Part shown: one piece after another, positions 1 through 9,359 of the stretch | How positions within the stretch are numbered: position 1 is the first letter of the stretch | Layout of the letters: every line of letters starts with the position of its first letter | Assembly: GCA_947500645.1 (NCBI GenBank) | Contig: CANMSD010000001.1 | Coordinates: forward strand, 62,001 to 126,000 | Origin: an uncultured Erythrobacter sp. | GTDB taxonomy: Bacteria; Pseudomonadota; Alphaproteobacteria; Sphingomonadales; Sphingomonadaceae | DNA length: 64,000 nt | Reading direction: 5' to 3' | Notes under the pieces: generated by a model | What the model was told of the DNA's origin: nothing | Database searches by the model: none | Seen by the model: only the letters and a program-made list of their open reading frames with translations | Program-made: the position numbers and the translations under genes

Positions 1-1
1 T

Positions 2-1594
2 TGGCTCGTTGAGGCGCAGCACCAGACCGGCAAGCTCGACGTGCTCGCCTACGCTCGTTCGCTGGACAGCGAGTATGGGGTGGGACAACAAAACGGCTCC
101 GAGCAGGGGCGCCGCAAGTTCGGCGTCGATGCTCGCGTCCTTCTGACCGAAGAGCTCAATCTGGTCGGTAGCGTTTGGCAGGATAACAGCCTGACCGACG
201 ACAGTCGCCGCCGCGCGGCGCAGCTTCAGTTGGGATACACCACGCAGAACACCGACTTCAATCTGGGCATCGCGCACTTCAACGATCGACTGACAGATGG
301 CACGCGCAATAAGTCGACCGTGCTTGAAGGCGGTGTGACGCAGCGACTGCTCGACAACCGACTTGAGTTAAGTGCAAGTAGCAGCATTGCGCTCGATGAT
401 ACTGAAAGTATTGATCTTCCTGCTCGACATCGCTTCGGCGCTCGCTATTCCATCACTGATGATGTCCGTCTGGTAGGCCTCTATGAGATTGCCGATGGTG
501 ACAACATTGACGCGCGGACTGTGCGTGGCGGTATTGAAGTGACGCCATGGCAGGGCGGCAAGGTCGTCACCACCCTCGGCCAGCAGGACATTGGCGAGTT
601 CGGCAATCGTAGTTTCGCGGCCTTTGGTTTGTCGCAGTCGCTACAGGTTAGTCCTGAACTCACTCTGGATGCGACCATCGATGGCAGCCGGACCTTGAAT
701 GGATCGCCCGATGTGAGCGATCTGGTCAACCCAGCTCAACCAGCGGCGAGTGGCGGACAGCTAACGGGCAATTCGCAGTTTGAAGACTTCACCGCGCTTA
801 CGATCGGTGCCGCCTGGCGCAAGGATCGCTGGAGCGCGACGGCTCGCGGTGAATATCGTGACGGCGAGTTTGCCGAACGTAAGGGCGTGACCGCTGGAGC
901 GATCCGTCAGCTGGGTGAAGGCAGCTTGGTCGGTTCCGGCGCGACATGGACCGAAGCGACGGCAGAAAACGGCGCAACCACGGAAATCTTCGATGCGAGC
1001 CTTGCATTCGCACATCGTCCGGGCGCGTCCGAAATCGCCATGTTGGGTAAGCTGGAATATCGCAGCGACACCGTGACAAACGCGATTGCTGGCGAAGCAG
1101 GAGCCGCCGGACGCACGGCGCTCACCGTAAACGGCGACGCGCGCTCCCGCCGCCTGATCGCCAGCGTTTCGACCAATTGGTCGCCGAGCGAGTGGGATCG
1201 CGACGAGAACGACAACCTGTTCCAGCGCCGCAATGACGAATTCTCTCTCTTTGTCGCCGGACGCTACAATCTCGATAGGTTCGAAGACACTGAATTCTCC
1301 GGGACAAGTCTGCTCGCAGGGCTTGATGCGCGGGTCGGAATCGGCGAGCGCTTCGAGATCGGCGCGACCGGCACGGTGCGCACAAACCTGGAAGACAATG
1401 TCACGAGCTTCTCTTACGGCCCGCAAATCGGATTTGTCCCTGCAAAGGGCATGCTGTTGACCGTGGGCTACAACATCGAGGGTTTCCGCGACGAGGATTT
1501 CTCGGCCGCTCGCAACACCGATAAGGGTGTGTTCGCGGCGGTTCGCGTGAAGTTCGACACCGACACGTTCAGCTTCCTGGGGCTGGGCCGATGA
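2..1594 (+). CDS. Outer-membrane beta-barrel C-terminal part, 5' truncated by window edge
   Basis: The reading frame is open from base 2, so the gene begins before the window; the first in-window GTG (41) is not the true start. The roughly 530 visible residues are a run of short amphipathic strands with alternating hydrophobic and polar residues and frequent aromatic or charged turn residues, as in a large outer-membrane barrel. There are many strand pairs such as YSITDDVRLVGLYEIADGDN. The protein ends FSFLGLGR. The TGA overlaps the ATG of the next gene (ATGA), so the two are translationally coupled. I infer that this is the barrel end of a large surface protein, possibly itself carrying DUF11 repeats upstream; the family cannot be fixed without the N-terminus. 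Confidence 0.7.
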   Translation, partial: WLVEAQHQTGKLDVLAYARSLDSEYGVGQQNGSEQGRRKFGVDARVLLTEELNLVGSVWQDNSLTDDSRRRAAQLQLGYTTQNTDFNLGIAHFNDRLTDGTRNKSTVLEGGVTQRLLDNRLELSASSSIALDDTESIDLPARHRFGARYSITDDVRLVGLYEIADGDNIDARTVRGGIEVTPWQGGKVVTTLGQQDIGEFGNRSFAAFGLSQSLQVSPELTLDATIDGSRTLNGSPDVSDLVNPAQPAASGGQLTGNSQFEDFTALTIGAAWRKDRWSATARGEYRDGEFAERKGVTAGAIRQLGEGSLVGSGATWTEATAENGATTEIFDASLAFAHRPGASEIAMLGKLEYRSDTVTNAIAGEAGAAGRTALTVNGDARSRRLIASVSTNWSPSEWDRDENDNLFQRRNDEFSLFVAGRYNLDRFEDTEFSGTSLLAGLDARVGIGERFEIGATGTVRTNLEDNVTSFSYGPQIGFVPAKGMLLTVGYNIEGFRDEDFSAARNTDKGVFAAVRVKFDTDTFSFLGLGR

Positions 1595-3804
1595 GCAGTA
1601 TCGCCAAGTTGAACGCCCGAGTGGCCAGTATTGCAGTGGTGATGCTCGCCGCGTGTGCGCTGCTCTTTCCGCAAGTCGCGCTGGCTCAGGCTACGGTCGA
1701 TTGGACCAATTTGGGCAAGGCCAACTTCGAGGAAATCAACGACGGCGATAGCGTTGCTAGCGGAGCGAACAGCGTCACGATCAATACGCAAGTCGTACTT
1801 GATGGTGATGCCAATGACGCTGACTTTGGACAGTTCTATTCAACGGGTCCTTTGTCATATTTCACCGGACAAATCAGTAGTTTCACGGGCGTTCTTCTCT
1901 ACGATACTGACTCCTCGATCTTTGATGAAGGTGACTATTTCGAGAGCACCTACACCTTTGCAAGTGCCGTAGACGGTCTTGAATTCACGCTGGGACATGT
2001 CGACCAATTCTTTGGCACCACGTCCATGCATGATGCAGTCGTTATCGAATACGACACGGGCGATGGCGTTTGGCGCAATTTGCGCACTCTCGGAGCCTTC
2101 ACGCTTGGCTCAGGTGTCGGCACCACGACGATCAACGGACAGCTGGGATTTGAAGGCACGTCATCAACGAGCGGTGTGACTGGCACGCAAGGCGATATAG
2201 AGGTTGATTTCGGATCAACCACCGTCGAGCGTTTCCGTATTCGCTATCATTTCGGACAGGACAACCCGACCGATGATGTCGCCGGCAACATCCAGTACAT
2301 GGCGCTCTCCGATCTGAGCTACATTGCGCCGGGCGCTGACCTGTCTTTGACCAAGCAGTTGATCGGATCACCGCCATTGAGCGGTGGCACCGCAACCTGG
2401 CGCCTTACGGTCACAAACTCGGCAGATTCGACCTTGTCCACCACCGGTGTGGTTGTGAACGATACGCTTCCGGGCGGTTTCACTTTCAGTTCTGCGTCGG
2501 GTGACGGCTCATTCAATTCTGCGACCGGCGATTGGACGGTGGGCTCGCTCGCGATTGGCGAGAGCGCTTCCATCACCATTCAGGGCACGATCTCTTCATC
2601 CTCGGGCACGGTGATCACCAATACTGCCGAGGTTACAGCGAGCAGCGCGACCGATCCAGATTCCACGGTTAACAATGGCAACACGAGCGAGGATGACTAC
2701 GACACCTCAGCCTTTACGGTCCAAACAGGCCGCTCGCCGGGTATTCCGCCTTTCTTGTCCTGTCCTGCGGGACGGTCGATCTTCGACTGGGACAACATAT
2801 CTGGCTGGACCACTGGATCCACTAACAATAGCTATGCGTTCTCGACGTTTGGGAATGTGAATTTCGCGCTCACTAACGATGGTGCGTACATTAATAGTGG
2901 AACGTTCGGGGGACAGTCACCGACTGTGTTCAACGCGTTTACCGGAGGCAATCTGCCGGCCGAAGACTCTCTGACACTGCTCGCAAACCAGACGAGCCAG
3001 GCTGGGGAGGTCGAAATAGTCATCACGATGCCGCGCAGTTTCAGCGGCCTGCAGTTCACGATTTTCGACGTTGACTTTTCTTCGGGCCAGTTTGCAGACC
3101 GTGTAGAAGTGTTCGGGACCAACAGTGCCGGTGGCACCGTCCTGCCAACGCTCACTAACGGCAATGTCAACTTCGTCTCAGGCAATGAAGCGTTTGGCGA
3201 TGGTGGATCCGACAGCGACGAAGGTCTGGGCAATGTCGTTGTGACCTTTACCGATGATGTTGAAGTCGTGACGGTGCGCTATGGCAACCATTCGACGGCG
3301 CCAACGGATCCGGGTCAGCAGGGTATCGGCATTCACGACATCACGGTGTGCGATCCATTTACTACCTTGTCGGTGACGAAATTCAGCTCGGTTATCTCAG
3401 ATCCGGTGAATGGCACGACGAACCCGAAAGCCATCCCCGGCGCGCTCGTCGAGTATCTGATCACCGTTTCGAACACGGGTTCAGAGCCGGTCGATTCGGG
3501 TACTATCGTGGTGCTCGATGACGGACCGGCAGACGCCAAGATGTGCCTGATCTCGTCGGCCAGTGGACCAGTGGTCTTCGCCGAACCGGGTGGGAGCACG
3601 GGTCTTACGTATACTTTCACCAGCATCGGCTCAGGGACCGATGACCTCGAATTTTCGAGCGATGACGGGACTAGCTTCACCTACACGCCGGTTGCCGATG
3701 CCGATGGCTGCGACACCAGCGTCACAGATTTCCGCTTAACGCCAGGCGGCGAGATGAGCGGCGGCACCAACTTCACATTGCGCGTTCGTTATGTCGTTGA
3801 ATAG
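1591..3804 (+). CDS. Secreted DUF11-repeat surface protein
   Basis: 737 residues. Residues 1-33 form a Sec signal peptide (charged start, hydrophobic core AVVMLAACALLFP, then ALAQA). The mature part looks like two copies of one plan: a beta-sandwich-like segment (about 35-250 and 390-590) followed by a DUF11 repeat (about 253-375, with ADLSLTKQL and NDTLPGGFTFSSASG; and about 592-737, with TLSVTKFSS). DUF11 domains are known from bacterial surface and adhesin-like proteins. The start overlaps the stop of the upstream barrel gene by four bases. No anchor is visible, so the barrel partner may hold or export it; that is inference. Confidence 0.8.
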   Translation: MSSIAKLNARVASIAVVMLAACALLFPQVALAQATVDWTNLGKANFEEINDGDSVASGANSVTINTQVVLDGDANDADFGQFYSTGPLSYFTGQISSFTGVLLYDTDSSIFDEGDYFESTYTFASAVDGLEFTLGHVDQFFGTTSMHDAVVIEYDTGDGVWRNLRTLGAFTLGSGVGTTTINGQLGFEGTSSTSGVTGTQGDIEVDFGSTTVERFRIRYHFGQDNPTDDVAGNIQYMALSDLSYIAPGADLSLTKQLIGSPPLSGGTATWRLTVTNSADSTLSTTGVVVNDTLPGGFTFSSASGDGSFNSATGDWTVGSLAIGESASITIQGTISSSSGTVITNTAEVTASSATDPDSTVNNGNTSEDDYDTSAFTVQTGRSPGIPPFLSCPAGRSIFDWDNISGWTTGSTNNSYAFSTFGNVNFALTNDGAYINSGTFGGQSPTVFNAFTGGNLPAEDSLTLLANQTSQAGEVEIVITMPRSFSGLQFTIFDVDFSSGQFADRVEVFGTNSAGGTVLPTLTNGNVNFVSGNEAFGDGGSDSDEGLGNVVVTFTDDVEVVTVRYGNHSTAPTDPGQQGIGIHDITVCDPFTTLSVTKFSSVISDPVNGTTNPKAIPGALVEYLITVSNTGSEPVDSGTIVVLDDGPADAKMCLISSASGPVVFAEPGGSTGLTYTFTSIGSGTDDLEFSSDDGTSFTYTPVADADGCDTSVTDFRLTPGGEMSGGTNFTLRVRYVVE

Positions 3805-3882
3805 CTGGCGGGCTTTGTGAGAAGCGCTTTCGAGCCTATGCATACGTAATGACATGCGAGGTCAATTGACCTCGTGCAGTGA

Positions 3883-4656
3883 ATGTCTAAGGCAGCCGGG
3901 ATGCCAAACAGCGATGGTCTTCCCGATCCACCGCCACTCGCAACGATAATTGCGGGCGGGCCGCTCTCGCTGTTTCTCGATTTCGACGGCACTCTGGTGG
4001 AATTGGCGCCAAAACCCGATGCCATCGAGGTTAGACCCGGGATCGATCACGGTTTGGTTGGATTGTCTGCCAAGCTTGATGGGCGATGCGCGATTGTAAG
4101 CGGACGTTCGCTCAATGAGTTGCAGCACTATCTCGGCAACATTCCTGTTGGCTGGGCCGGCTCGCACGGAGTGGACATTCGCAGCCCTCAAGGCCACTCA
4201 CTTGGTGACACACCAGACGGTTTGCCCAATGTTATCGAGAGTGAACTGAAACGCTTTGCTGAAGAGCACGACCTTGGCTTTGAACGGAAGCCCCACGGCG
4301 GCGCGCTGCACTATCGCAGCTGTCCGGAAAAGGGGGAGGCGGTGCATGCCTTTGCCGATGAGCTTGCCGCCGAACACGGCTGGCGTGCGCAGAGCGGGAA
4401 ATGCGTTGCCGAACTCGTCGCGCACGGGGCGAGCAAGGGCGAGGCGGTGAACCTGTTTATGAGCGAGATGCCCTTCGTTGGCTCGCGTCCCTATTTTCTT
4501 GGTGATGATCTGACCGATGAGGCTGGTTTCGAGGCCTGCGCAGTGCTGGGCGGTGCGGGTATTCTGGTGGGCGAGCGGGCCCGCAATGGTTCAAAGACCA
4601 AGGCGCAATTTGCTTTGCCTGATGTCGGTTCTGTGCATGAGTGGCTGGGAATATGA
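3883..4656 (+). CDS. otsB: Trehalose-6-phosphate phosphatase
   Basis: Removes phosphate from trehalose-6-phosphate, the last step of the OtsAB trehalose route, in the cytoplasm. 257 residues. The HAD motif LFLDFDGTLVEL holds the nucleophile D33 and acid/base D35; SGRSLNEL follows in the first third, and the metal-binding FLGDDLTDEAGF is near residue 205. No clear Shine-Dalgarno precedes 3883; ATG 3901 is an alternative. Its TGA overlaps the next start (ATGA at 4653-4656), so the GH15 gene is coupled. otsB, GH15 and otsA read as one operon. Confidence 0.93.
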   Translation: MSKAAGMPNSDGLPDPPPLATIIAGGPLSLFLDFDGTLVELAPKPDAIEVRPGIDHGLVGLSAKLDGRCAIVSGRSLNELQHYLGNIPVGWAGSHGVDIRSPQGHSLGDTPDGLPNVIESELKRFAEEHDLGFERKPHGGALHYRSCPEKGEAVHAFADELAAEHGWRAQSGKCVAELVAHGASKGEAVNLFMSEMPFVGSRPYFLGDDLTDEAGFEACAVLGGAGILVGERARNGSKTKAQFALPDVGSVHEWLGI

Positions 4657-6464
4657 TTGAAACTCAGGGGGCTGTGCCCAACCTAGAATTGTGGCCGATT
4701 GGCAATTGCCAGGTTTCGGGCCTTGTCGACCGCACCGGTGCGCTGGTGTGGGGCTGTGTGCCGCGCGTCGATGGCGATCCTGTATTCTCAGCATTGCTCA
4801 ATGGCGATCAGCGAGAAGCGGGCATCTGGCGGTTCGAGCTGGAAGGGCAGGTGAGCTCAAGTCAGGAATACATCCGCAATACGCCGCACCTGCTGACGAC
4901 TCTGCATTCCGATGATGGTAGCGCGGTGCAGATCCTCGATTTCTGTCCTCGCTTTGAGCGGTCTGGCCGGATGTATCGTCCGGTCGCCTACGTCCGCATC
5001 GTTCGTCCGATAGCCGGCACGCCGCGCATCAAGGTCGTGCTCAACCCGACCAAGAACTACGGCGCCGAGCTGGCCGAGACGACGCACGGCACCAATCACA
5101 TTCGCTATCTTGCAGGCAAGCAGTCGCTGCGCCTCTCGACCGATGCGGCGGTGGGATACATTCAGGAGGGACGCTCCTTCCGGGTGGAAAGCGACACGCA
5201 CTTCTTCCTCGGCCCGGATGAGCCCTTCGTCGGCAATCTGCGCGAAACCGTTCGCTCTATGGAGCAGAAGACCCGTAAATATTGGCAGCATTGGACGCGC
5301 GGGCTGCATATTCCGCTCGAATGGCAGGACGAGGTGATCCGCTGCGCGATCACGCTCAAGCTGTGCCAGCACGAAGAGACCGGCGCCATCGTCGCTGCGC
5401 TCACGACGTCGATTCCGGAGGCGGCCGATACCGAGCGCAACTGGGATTATCGCTACTGCTGGATCCGCGATTCCTACTACACCGTACAGGCGCTGAACCG
5501 CCTGGGTGCGCTCGACGTACTGGAGAAATACCTCGGCTATCTGCGCAATATCGTCGATGGGGCAAAAGGCGGGCAAATCCAGCCGCTCTATTCGGTGATG
5601 GGTGAGAGCGAACTCAACGAGACGACCGCTTCCTATCTCGCTGGCTATCGCGGAATGGGGCCCGTGCGGCGCGGAAATGCCGCCTACAAACAGATCCAGC
5701 ACGATTGCTATGGCCAGATTGTGTTGCCGACCGTGCAGGCCTTCTTTGATCGCCGACTGTTGCGGATGGCCGATGAGCGCGATTTTGAAGCGCTCGAAGA
5801 GGTCGGCGAAATGGCGTGGAAGATGCACGATCAGCCGGATGCAGGCCTTTGGGAGTTCCGCACGCGGCAGGAAGTTCACACCTATTCTGCGGTGATGTGC
5901 TGGGCGGCGTGCGATCGCCTAGCCAATGTCGCGGAGCGAGTGGGCGAGCCGGACCGCTGCAAGCTCTGGCAAGAGCGCGCCGATGCCATTCGCGCGAAGA
6001 TCGAGGCCGCAGCGTGGGTAGAGAACGGTGAGGAAGGCGGCCACTACGGCGCCAGCTTCGAGAGCGACTACCTTGACGCGAGCCTTTTACAGATGGTCGA
6101 GCTGCGGTTCCTCTCACCCGACAATGAGCGCTTCAAATCGACTTTCGCGGCGGTTGAGCGCGATTTGCGGCGCGGGGACCATATGCTGCGCTATGCCGCA
6201 GAGGATGATTTCGGTGCGCCGGAGACTGCCTTTAACGTCTGCACTTTCTGGCTGATCGAGGCCTTGCACCTCGCAGGGCGCGACGAAGAAGCGCGCACGC
6301 TTTTCACCACAATGCTCAGCCACACGACCCAGTCCGGTCTGCTTTCCGAGGACCTCGATTACGAAACCGGCGAACTTTGGGGGAACTTCCCGCAGACCTA
6401 CTCGCTAGTGGGTGTAATCAATTGCGCCGGACTGTTGTCCAAATCCTGGAGCGAAGTGCGATAA
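4653..6464 (+). CDS. Glycoside hydrolase family 15 protein (trehalase/glucoamylase-like)
   Basis: About 603 residues, cytoplasmic, no signal peptide. It opens with LELWPIGNCQVSGLVDRTGALVWGC, the N-terminal beta-sandwich of bacterial GH15 enzymes. The (alpha/alpha)6 barrel contains ERNWDYRYCWIRDSYY, GLWEFRTRQEVHTYS (usual place of the general acid) and ELWGNFPQTYSLVG (usual place of the general base). I start it at ATG 4653 because this gives an ATGA overlap with otsB; GTG 4641 would be inside otsB. Placed between the two trehalose synthesis genes, it may hydrolyse trehalose or a related alpha-glucan. Which substrate is not decided by sequence. Confidence 0.88.
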   Translation: MIETQGAVPNLELWPIGNCQVSGLVDRTGALVWGCVPRVDGDPVFSALLNGDQREAGIWRFELEGQVSSSQEYIRNTPHLLTTLHSDDGSAVQILDFCPRFERSGRMYRPVAYVRIVRPIAGTPRIKVVLNPTKNYGAELAETTHGTNHIRYLAGKQSLRLSTDAAVGYIQEGRSFRVESDTHFFLGPDEPFVGNLRETVRSMEQKTRKYWQHWTRGLHIPLEWQDEVIRCAITLKLCQHEETGAIVAALTTSIPEAADTERNWDYRYCWIRDSYYTVQALNRLGALDVLEKYLGYLRNIVDGAKGGQIQPLYSVMGESELNETTASYLAGYRGMGPVRRGNAAYKQIQHDCYGQIVLPTVQAFFDRRLLRMADERDFEALEEVGEMAWKMHDQPDAGLWEFRTRQEVHTYSAVMCWAACDRLANVAERVGEPDRCKLWQERADAIRAKIEAAAWVENGEEGGHYGASFESDYLDASLLQMVELRFLSPDNERFKSTFAAVERDLRRGDHMLRYAAEDDFGAPETAFNVCTFWLIEALHLAGRDEEARTLFTTMLSHTTQSGLLSEDLDYETGELWGNFPQTYSLVGVINCAGLLSKSWSEVR

Positions 6465-7852
6465 GCCGTCTTGTAGTCATCTCGAACCGAGTGGCCGTGC
6501 CCAAAGCGCGCGGAGCTGCTGGTGCACAAGGCGGGCTCGCTGGCGCGCTCAACGCGGCGCTCAAAGAGAATGGCGGCCTGTGGTTCGGTTGGTCGGGGCA
6601 AGAAAGCGAAGACCGCACTGGGAATATGAACATCCAGCGCGGCGATGGCGTGACCACCGCGACGATCGACCTCTCAAAGCGCGACGTGGACGAATACTAT
6701 AATGGCTATGCCAATGCGACCTTATGGCCGCTCTTCCATTATCGCATCGACCTGACCGAATATGAGAGCAAGACCGGCAAGAGCTATGAGCGGGTCAATG
6801 ATCGCTTTGCCGAAAGCGTACTGCCGCTGATCGAAGAGGACGATCTTGTCTGGGTTCACGATTACCATTTGATTCCATTGGGAGAGCGCCTGCGGCAGCG
6901 TGGCGTGAAGAACCGCATCGGTTTCTTCCTCCATATCCCATGGCCGCCGACTCGTTTGTTGACCTCGCTGCCGTTTCACGAGCGATTGGTTAAAACGCTG
7001 CTTGATTATGACCTAATTGGTTTTCAGACCGAGGAGTGGCTCGGTAGCTTCCTTCACTACTGCGCGAACGAACTGGGCGCGGAGGTGGACGAAGCAAGCG
7101 GTCGCATCTCCTTCGAGGGCCGTGAGACCCGAGCCAAGGCCTATCCGATCGGCATCGATTGGGATCACTTTCAGGCACAGGGAGACAGCGGTGAAGCGCG
7201 GCAAGCGGAACAGCGCTTACTCTCATCGACGCGTCATCGCACCGGTATGATCGGCGTCGACCGGCTCGATTATTCCAAGGGATTGCCCGAGCGAATTGAC
7301 GGAATTGGCCGTTTCTTCGACCAGAATCCAGAGCGCACGCGCGATCTCGTATTTATCCAAATCGCTCCGCCGAGCCGGGAGGATGTAGACAGCTATCAGA
7401 GAATTCGCGCTGAATTGGAACAGAAGACCGGTCAGATCAACGGCGCGCGCAGCGAAGTCGATATCGTCCCGATCCGTTATGTGAACCGCGGCTACAGCCA
7501 CGGCGAGCTCTATGGTTTCTTCCGCGCTGCCAAGATCGGTTTGGTCACGCCGCTGCGCGATGGAATGAACCTGGTGGCCAAGGAGTACGTGGCCGCACAA
7601 GACCCGAAAGATCCGGGTGTGCTGATCCTGTCGGAATTTGCAGGCGCCGCGCATCAGCTCGGGTGCGATGGTGAAGGGGCAGTGCTGGTCAATCCGCACA
7701 GCCCGGACGCGTTGAGCCGCGCGATTGCCCAGGCGCTCGATATGCCCTTGGGCGAGCGCAAAAGCCGTTATGAGGCGATGATAACCACGGTACGCGACGA
7801 TAGCATCCAAGGATGGACAATCGACTTTTGCGGTGACCTAGCAGGGAACTGA
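6461..7852 (+). CDS. otsA: Trehalose-6-phosphate synthase, start codon apparently ATA
   Basis: Makes trehalose-6-phosphate from UDP-glucose (or another NDP-glucose) and glucose-6-phosphate. GT20 motifs are all present: SRLVVISNRV at the N-terminus, AQGGLAGAL, WVHDYHLIPL, GVDRLDYSKGLPERI and DGMNLVAKEYVA. From 6461 the product is 463 residues, normal for the family. The position where OtsA should begin is ATA (6461-6463), overlapping the GH15 stop as ATAA, with GGAG at 6448-6451, nine bases upstream. In-frame TTG codons at 6422 and 6377 exist but lie deep inside the GH15 gene and would add residues unlike OtsA. The family call is firm; the start is uncertain. Confidence 0.9.
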   Translation: MSRLVVISNRVAVPKARGAAGAQGGLAGALNAALKENGGLWFGWSGQESEDRTGNMNIQRGDGVTTATIDLSKRDVDEYYNGYANATLWPLFHYRIDLTEYESKTGKSYERVNDRFAESVLPLIEEDDLVWVHDYHLIPLGERLRQRGVKNRIGFFLHIPWPPTRLLTSLPFHERLVKTLLDYDLIGFQTEEWLGSFLHYCANELGAEVDEASGRISFEGRETRAKAYPIGIDWDHFQAQGDSGEARQAEQRLLSSTRHRTGMIGVDRLDYSKGLPERIDGIGRFFDQNPERTRDLVFIQIAPPSREDVDSYQRIRAELEQKTGQINGARSEVDIVPIRYVNRGYSHGELYGFFRAAKIGLVTPLRDGMNLVAKEYVAAQDPKDPGVLILSEFAGAAHQLGCDGEGAVLVNPHSPDALSRAIAQALDMPLGERKSRYEAMITTVRDDSIQGWTIDFCGDLAGN

Positions 7853-7878
7853 ATGGATGGCAGGCGAAATTGTCGCCT

Positions 7879-8337
7879 TTAGATCGCGCGTTTCGCAGCG
7901 GCTTTTCTCTGCGCTCCCCAACCTGATTTCTCTGCAAGATAGGTTTGTAGATCCATATGACCACGCCCCCGGCGCCGTTCGATCAGACGTTCGATCCGCT
8001 TGACCAATTGGGGCGGATGAAAGGGCTTGCGAATATAGTCCTGCGCGCCAGCATAAATCGCCTGTTCCTCGTCGCGCTGGCCCGTGACAGCCGTGAACAT
8101 GATGACCGGCAAATCGTACAGCGTCGAAGATTGCCGAATCTTTCGCAGCAAAGTCGAACCGGACATGCCCGGCATATTCTGGTCGAGCAGCAAGACATCG
8201 GGGCGACGATTTCGCAGCACGTCCCACGCTTCAATGCCGTCGCTGACCCAGCCACAGGCGTGACCGGCATCGATCAACGCATCCGTGGCGAGGCTAGCAA
8301 CAATGTCGTCGTCATCGGCGATCAGGACAAATGCCAT
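7879..8337 (-). CDS. Single-domain response regulator (CheY-like)
   Basis: 152 residues, almost all receiver domain. Acidic cluster D8-D11, phosphoacceptor D52 in LLLDQNMPGMSG, switch T82 in MFTAVTG and K104 in RKPF are all present. The last 30 residues are basic (RRRGRGH, RKAAAKRAI) without a recognisable output domain, so it probably acts by protein contact. No kinase gene lies next to it. It converges on otsA with 26 bases between stops. Partner and signal are unknown. Confidence 0.88.
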   Translation of the reverse strand: MAFVLIADDDDIVASLATDALIDAGHACGWVSDGIEAWDVLRNRRPDVLLLDQNMPGMSGSTLLRKIRQSSTLYDLPVIMFTAVTGQRDEEQAIYAGAQDYIRKPFHPPQLVKRIERLIERRRGRGHMDLQTYLAEKSGWGAQRKAAAKRAI

Positions 8338-8509
8338 TTCAGTTCCGCCCGTTTCCTTTCAACTTGGTAACCATGTTGTAGGTTCGGCGGCTCAAGGTCA
8401 GCTTTGCATGACCCCACGCGGTATTACGTACCATCACCGTGGGTGTTGAATTGCTCTTCTACATCGTCTGGCGTTGCCGTGTGTGAGCGCGCCTGCCACT
8501 GTCCGCCCT

Positions 8510-9298
8510 ATGATTCGAGAGCATGAACCCGCCCCGTTCGAGCAAACTGACGGCATTCACAATTTTCGCGACTACGGCGGCTATACCGTCATTGGTGGAG
8601 GGCGAGTGCGCAAAGGCCTGCTGTTCCGCTCTGGCCAGCATATGGAGGCGAGCGAGGCCGATCTCGAGCTGATGCAGCGTCTCGATATTCGCACGATCAT
8701 CGATCTTCGCGGCAGCAGCGAGCGCAGCGGGTTTCCCTGTCGGCGGCATGATGACTTCTCTGCGCATGTTATCGCTTATGATGGGGAGACCAGCAATTCC
8801 CCGCCGCACGAAGCGGCAGGCGCGGCCAAGATGACGGCGCAGAAAGCGCGCGAGCGGATGATTGCGGTCTACACGCGCATGCCGGTAAACCCCGCGATGA
8901 TCGATATGTTTATGCGCTATTTCGAGGCTTTGGCGAACCGCGAAGGAGGCAGCCTGGTCCATTGCTTTGCGGGCAAAGATCGCACCGGGATTGCCGCCAG
9001 CCTGCTGTTACATTTGCTTGGTGTCCACCGTGACGATGTGGTGGCGGAATTTTTGCGCACCAATGACGCGCCCACCGTCCACATTCTCGAACGCCAATCG
9101 CTTCCGCGAATGCTCGCGCACTATGGCGACATTCCGCTGGAGGCGCGCCGTAACCTGATGGGTGTGCTCCCCGAATATATCGACACATACTTTGCAGAGA
9201 TCACCCGCGACCACGGTTCTATCGATACCTATCTTGCGCAAACTTTAGGTGTGGATGAGACAAGGAAAGCTCGCCTGATTGAGCGGTTGGTGGCGTGA
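8510..9298 (+). CDS. Tyrosine-protein phosphatase family protein
   Basis: 262 residues from ATG 8510; TTG 8474 is the longest start but adds a non-conserved tail. The signature loop HCFAGKDRTG carries C152 and R158 (CX5R), and the N-terminal NFRDYGG is typical of the IphP/SiwA-like bacterial tyrosine or dual-specificity phosphatases (Y_phosphatase3). The IDLRGSSER segment supplies the conserved N-terminal Arg region. Expected to hydrolyse phosphotyrosine or a phosphoinositide-like substrate. It is monocistronic or runs towards trxB (61-base gap). Confidence 0.85.
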   Translation: MIREHEPAPFEQTDGIHNFRDYGGYTVIGGGRVRKGLLFRSGQHMEASEADLELMQRLDIRTIIDLRGSSERSGFPCRRHDDFSAHVIAYDGETSNSPPHEAAGAAKMTAQKARERMIAVYTRMPVNPAMIDMFMRYFEALANREGGSLVHCFAGKDRTGIAASLLLHLLGVHRDDVVAEFLRTNDAPTVHILERQSLPRMLAHYGDIPLEARRNLMGVLPEYIDTYFAEITRDHGSIDTYLAQTLGVDETRKARLIERLVA

Positions 9299-9359
9299 CA
9301 AGCGCCGCTGTGATCCCCATATCTCACGCCAACGAATTTGGACTTTGAAAGATACGAAT

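Noticed and set aside
8338..8509. Imperfect hairpin (CCCACGCGGT with ACCGTGGG near 8412-8444) as a terminator
   Set aside because: The arms mismatch by a two-base insertion and no T-run follows; it lies in a divergent promoter region.
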